Positions 50,301 to 56,300 of a stretch of 64,000 nucleotides of DNA are shown piece by piece. The notes under the pieces were generated by a model. That model was not told the origin of the DNA and made no database searches. It saw only the letters and a program-made list of their open reading frames with translations. A program made the position numbers and the translations under genes. This DNA is from Trichopria drosophilae (taxonomy: Eukaryota > Arthropoda > Insecta > Hymenoptera > Diapriidae), in the NCBI GenBank assembly GCA_030407085.1, contig CM059584.1, forward strand, positions 102,299,001 through 102,363,000, written 5' to 3'. Position 1 is the first letter of the stretch. Each line of letters begins with the position of its first letter.

Positions 50301-53300
50301 CGCTTTGTGAATTAGCATTAGCACAAAAACCCGACATTCAAAACCAGACATTTCAAAATGCAGACATATTTTGTAAGTCGTTTTTTTAAATGACTAGTTC
50401 TTGAATGTTTGTTTTTGAAATGTCTAGTTGGTGACCGCTCGAAATCCCCGCGACAAAATCACCGCGTCAAAATCCCCAAGTACAATAATCCTCGAAGTCA
50501 AAATCCTCTACTCCTATAATCCCCGATTTCAAAATCCCTTCTCACAAAAAACTCTGAATTTACAATTGAAGCTGTATTAAAAGTTGATATTGTTTATTTT
50601 GTATTTAGAATTAAGATATATTATAAGGTTAAGTTGGGTTAGGTTAGGTTAAGGTAGGTTTGGTTAGGTTAGGTTAGGTTCCCGTGTGGGGAGTCTGTCC
50701 CCCATCGGGCGCGTCCCCAGGTGGCGGATAGGGGAACGCTCGTCTGTCAGGCAAGTGCCTGCCAGAAGGGTAGGAGGAAAATAAAATACCTCCCGTGGAC
50801 CAACAGACAATACAAAAAGATATGGAGGATCAAAACAAAAATATACCGTCTACGGTGCAGAGGAGGGATACCTCAGTACCGGCGCTTATTGGGAGTGAGC
50901 AAGCGGGCTCCCGGGCGTCGATATCCGGCGACCGCAGTGCTGCTGAGGTTGGCCACTTGGCCTCAGTAGCATCTAATGCTACTAGTGGAGTGAAAACACC
51001 GAGTCGCAAAAAGGAGCCACGGAACCGTCCAAACGAGACTGTGGAAAGTACAGTGGAACCAACGGGGACAGCTACTACGACATATACTGAGCTGGGAAGT
51101 TCTCCCCCTGTTTTCGGGGAAAGTCGCTTGGTGTCCCCGCCACTGATTGACAGCGACGACGAAGCGATGGGTTACGCGACACCCGATGGGAAGCAATTCG
51201 CGGAGGAGCGTATTAATCCATTCGCTAAGAGCGGGAAGGTGCTGAGGTCACCGGTCTTGGGAAAAAAGGGCGAGGCGACCCCAACAGGCAAGACGCCAGT
51301 ACGCAGAAGAATGGGAAGTGTGATTGGCTCCCCGCTTAAGCACTGCACCAGTGCACCAAACTTGGCCAGCTGTGACTCGCAAGCCGAGAAAGACGAGGAG
51401 GCAGCACTGAGCCTGGTGATCGACCAGGTTAATAAGATAAATGAGACCATCCGTGGCACATACAACGTGCACAAAGAAATTAAGGCGGCAATGGTCCTGA
51501 TGAAAGTAGGGATGAAGCGGTTGATGGATGCCAGGAAACAAATAGCGGATGAAAGGGCGCGGAAAGCGACCTTAGTTTCCATGCGGAGCAGCCTGAAGAC
51601 GACACCAGTGACTACGGGGACGCAAACTGACCCGTCACTGGTGAACGATATGCGGGGGACGAGAAGCGATGTACCTGGAACAGCGGGGCCAGCGACAACA
51701 GCGACGGCCAAGCGGAAGGTGCATTCCCCTCCAGAGATGCTGCCTGGGAAAAAAATCAGGGGTGAAGAAGCACGGTCTGAAGACAACCGGCGGGAGCAAT
51801 TTGGAAAGAAGAGAGAGAACGGCAAGGTGGATGAAGAAGATGGGGAGCAAGAGACCAGTGAGCTGGAACGCGATGAATCGACGTGGCAAACAATCACGAG
51901 GCGAAGGCCCACAGCCACATCGAGGAAGGCTACTAAGCCACCACCGGAGCCCTCGTCGAAAACCGCCCCAAGGCGCAGAACGCGGGCAAAGCCCGAGGCA
52001 GTAGTTATCCGCTGCAACGAGTCTGCTAGCCTGAGCTACGCGGGCATACTCAGAAAGATCCGAGCTGACGTGGAGCCAAACAAAATCGGGGTTGAGATCA
52101 CGGGGGTGAGGAGAACGAGGGGGGATGACCTGCTACTAGAGGTAGGCAAGGAGGGGAGAGAGCAGGCGGATACGCTGACCGCTGCAATCGCCAGGGTAGT
52201 TGGAGAGGAGGTTATCGTCAAAACGCTTGTACCTACTACCACCCTAGAGATCAGAGGCATGGACGAAGCGACGACGATAGACGAGGTCTCATCTGCGATC
52301 ACCCGCGATATTGGAGAAGAAGAGGCGAGGAAGGCCAGAGTGGGAGTCCTGAGGGAGACTTTTGGAGGCACGCTAAAAGTTACTCTTACCATGCCGAGTA
52401 CAACAGCTGGCAAACTGCTAGAAAAGGGCAAACTGCGGGTTGGGTTCCTGATGTGCAGAGTCGTACAGAAGGTGGAGATAGGGAGGTGCTATCGGTGCCA
52501 TGGGTTTGGCCATATAGCGGCCAAATGCCGGTCTGACACAGATCGGAGCAAAAGTTGCTACACCTGCGGGGCAGAGGGACATGAAGCAGCCAGGTGCACT
52601 CAACCACCGCATTGCCTACCCTGCGAGAACTTGGGGTTTCCCGAAACCAAACATTATCCGGGGAGCGCAAGATGCGTGGCGTATCAGAGAGCAAAGAAGG
52701 GGGGGGGGTGGGCACTCAACCCTGAAACTCCTACAGGTGAACCTGAATCACTGCGCAGCGGCCCAGGACCTCGCTCTGCACATGGTGTCGGAGAGAGGTG
52801 ACGACATCTTGCTGGCTTCCGAACAACATCGTAACCCGAAGGGGACAACGTGGGTCAGCGATGAGAGCAGAACCGCAGCTATCTTCGTGCGAAACGGGCT
52901 GGCAATACAGGAGACGGGGAGGGACGGCAGGGGCTTTGCGTGGGTACGTGTGAAGGACACGCGTATCTACTCCTGCTACTGTTCGCCGAACTGCTCTGTC
53001 GAAGAGTATCAGTTGGCACTGGATGAGCTAGAAGATAGTATCAGCGGTGATAGGGGAGAACTTGTGGTTGCTGGGGACTTCAACGCGAGGTCGCCGTTGT
53101 GGAGCGAAGGAAGAGCTAAGGAGGACGAAAGAGGAAGGAGGCTGGCAGACCTTGCTGCGCGACAAGGGCTCGTGGTATTAAACCGAGGTGGAAAACCAAC
53201 CTTTGAGCGTCGGCAGGGGGGAGGAACATCATTCCCCGACGTTACGCTAGTGACGGAGGGCTTGGCAGGGCGCGTAGCGGACTGGTCAGTCTTGGAGGAG

Positions 53301-56300
53301 GAGACCTTAAGCGACCACCACTATATTGCATTCGGCATAGGGGGAGTACGAAACCCACTTAGACCAGGGCGAAGAAAAGGATGGGCTCCGAAAAAAATGA
53401 ATAGGAGGAAGTTGGAAAACTACCTCGGAGCCGAGGTGGAGATACAACTCCTCCTTAAGGAATGCGGACGCCGAGGGACAGGAAATGCCGAAGACAGGGC
53501 GGGCAGGCTGGCGAGGGCAATGGTCGGAGCATGTGATGCGTCAATGCCGAGAAAGGGAAGGCTCCGTAGACCACCAACTTACTGGTGGAACCAGGAGGTA
53601 GCAGAAGCGAGGAAAGGTTGCATCGCAGCAAGGAGGGCGCAGCAGCGTGCCAGGCTGACAGAGGTGCATGCCCAACGAGTGGCAGAGTACAAGGAGGCTA
53701 GAAGGAAGCTCCGGGCGGAGATCAAACGGAGCAAGGGGGAGTGCTGGGCTGGAGACTGACGTCTGGGGTAGACCCTACAAGATAGTCATGGGTAAGCTTG
53801 GAGGAGCGCGACGCCCGGCCGAGCTGGAGGATCCCGACTTTGTGGAGAGAGTGGTTGACACTCTCTTCCCAACACGCGAACTACCACTAGGAGGATGGAG
53901 CGTCGACGCGAGACACCGACAGCAAGAGGAGCCACCCCTACCATTTACAGAGGTGGAACTAAAGGCGGCGGCAAACAGGTTGCGAATGGGGAAGGCACCG
54001 GGACCGGATTGGGTCCCAAACGAAGTCATAAAAGTGGTCGTGGCGGCAACACCAGCCCTTCTTTTGGATGCGTACAACAGCTGCATCCGCGACGGGGTAT
54101 TCCCCGGTAGGTGGAAGAGGCAGAGGTTAGTGCTCATCCCCAAGCCTGGGAAGCCTGCCGGACATCCAGCATCATACAGGCCACTATGCATGATCGACAC
54201 GGCCGGGAAATTCCTGGAGACCCTACTGCTGGGTAGGCTACAGGAATCCTGGGACGCGAGTGGCGGATTCACGCCAAGCCAATATGGCTTTAGGAAAGGT
54301 AGGTCCACTATTGACGCCGTAAAGCATGTGGTGGGCATAGCTGAGGAAGCAGGCAGGCCTAAGGGCAGATACGCCGACTTCTGCGTGGTGGTCACGGTGG
54401 ACGTTAGAAACGCGTTTAATACAGCAGGATGGGCAGACATAGTGGCGGCGCTGCGGCAAGGACAGCGCGTCCCCTCTTATCTGCTAGCGGTCATTGAAAG
54501 TTACCTTTCCAATAGGGTAGTCCGCTATGATAGAGGGGATGGGATAGAGAAGAGCCGAAATATCACAGCAGGCGTTCCGCAGGGGTCGGTACTCGGCCCA
54601 TTCCTGTGGAACGTTCTGTACGATGAGCTGCTCCGTGAAGAAATGCCCGAGGGGACGGAAGTGATCGCGTTTGCGGACGATGTGGCCATCGTCGCTAGGG
54701 CGAGAACAATCGACAACCTAGAGACGATCGCGAATGAGGCGTTGAGGCGGACTAGCCTGTGGATGCGTCGCAAACAGCTGGAAGTGGCAGCGCAAAAAAC
54801 GGAGTGCCTACTAATAACAAGGCGTTGGGCATTCCAAGAGCCGGAGATAAGGCTAGATGGGACTCGAGTCTCGGTTGTCCGGGATATAGTGTACCTCGGA
54901 GTGAACCTGGACCGGCGGCTGAGCTACTCGAGCCACGTCGCCGGAGTGGCGGCTAAGGCTGCAGTCATCGAGGCAGTGTTGGCTAGGCTGATGAGCAACA
55001 TCGGTGGACCGAAGTCCAGGAAGTGAGCCCTGTTCTCCACTGTGGTGCAATCGGTGCTGCTGTACGCTGCGCCGATATGGGAAGAGGCGCTGCAGGTTGA
55101 CAGGACGAGGAGGGTAATGGCGAGTGTGCATCGACGTAGTGCCTTGCGCGTAGTAAGCGCGTACCGCACAGTCAGCCAGGATGCAGTACAGGTGCTGGCA
55201 GGTACCCCACCGATCCACCTCTTAGCGAGGAAGAGAAGAAGAGAATACGAGGAGAGGAGGCAAAGAGGTGTAGAAGAGAACAGGGAAGACAGGACCACAT
55301 CCACAGACGTCATGTACGAGGAATGGCAGGAAGAGTGGGATACAAGTAAGAAGGGGCGATGGACCCATCGCATCATCCCGAAAATCAGGGACTGGTGCAC
55401 GCGGAAACACGGCGAAATAGGGTACCATCTGACCCAGGTACTGACTGGCCATGGTAATTTCCAGGCGTACCTGGCTAGAATTAAGAAAGCCGAAAATGGA
55501 ACGTGCCAATACTGCGGAAGGGGGGAAGACGATGCGGAGCACACCGTATTCGACTGTCCGGAATGGGCGGAGGCTAGAAGTAGGGCGGAACAGGTGGTCG
55601 GGGCTGCATTGGTGTCAGACAACCTGGGAGCTGTACTGCTCGCTGGCGAGGCTGCTTGGAGAGCAGTAGAAGACCTGGTGAAGGAGATCATCACCAGGAA
55701 GGAAGAGGACGGAAGGAAACGACGAAGAAGCCTGGAGGCGGCAACAACAGTAGCAGCAGCGGGTAGCCTGACGTAGGCGAAACCGTGCCGGTCATCATCC
55801 GAAGTAATGCGCAAGCAGTTCCGGGTGATGAATCAACCGGGTAATGGAGGGGGTTTTAGTCGGTGAGAGTCCGACACTCTCCGAGGGAAGACGCGTGACG
55901 CACAGCGTTGCACGCCTCTAACCTCGGGGGTCCATAATGGATTTCCCCCTCTTTAAAAAAAAAAAGGTTAGGTTAGGTTAGGTTAGGTTAGGTTAGGTAG
56001 GTTAGCTTTTCTATGCTGCGGGATAGTGAAATCTTCCGCCAATTTTGTTGATCTTTGGTGGGACGCTTATTGGCCGAAATTGTACTACTCGAGAGCGCTA
56101 CACCTTTATACTTCCACCATGGACTGAGGTAACTTGTAATAAAAGTAGATGTTTTGAAAGGTGATTTTGAATTCGGGTGTTTTAGTGGTAGGGGATTTTG
56201 AATTCGGGAATTTCGGACGGTAACCGTCTAGTTTCTGAATGTCAAGTTTTTTAAATGTCCGTTTTGTGATTTGTCGGGTTTTTGAGGTGCACCCATTAAA

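Larger units (their letters stand above)
50681..55965 (+). mobile_element. Nearly complete R1-clade (TRAS/SART-like) non-LTR retrotransposon
   Basis: 5285 bp from CCCGTGTGGGGAGTC to an 11-base A tail, lying between two TTAGG tracts. GC-rich compared with the surrounding intron. Gene order is 5' UTR (about 140 bp), ORF1 with CCHC knuckles, then ORF2 (endonuclease, reverse transcriptase, C-terminal knuckle) and a 190-bp 3' UTR. The endonuclease and RT style (GDFNARSPLW, VDVRNAFN, YRPLCMIDTAGK) is that of the R1 clade, which includes the telomere-repeat-specific TRAS and SART families. The sense strand carries TTAGG, the orientation I associate with SART rather than TRAS (from memory). Two lesions break ORF2, so the copy is dead but young. 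It lies antisense to Lgl. Confidence 0.9.

Noticed and set aside
51172..52017. 281-codon minus-strand frame, and other antisense frames over 50900-55800
   Set aside because: Antisense shadows of the LINE ORF1 and ORF2; no motif and no splice context.
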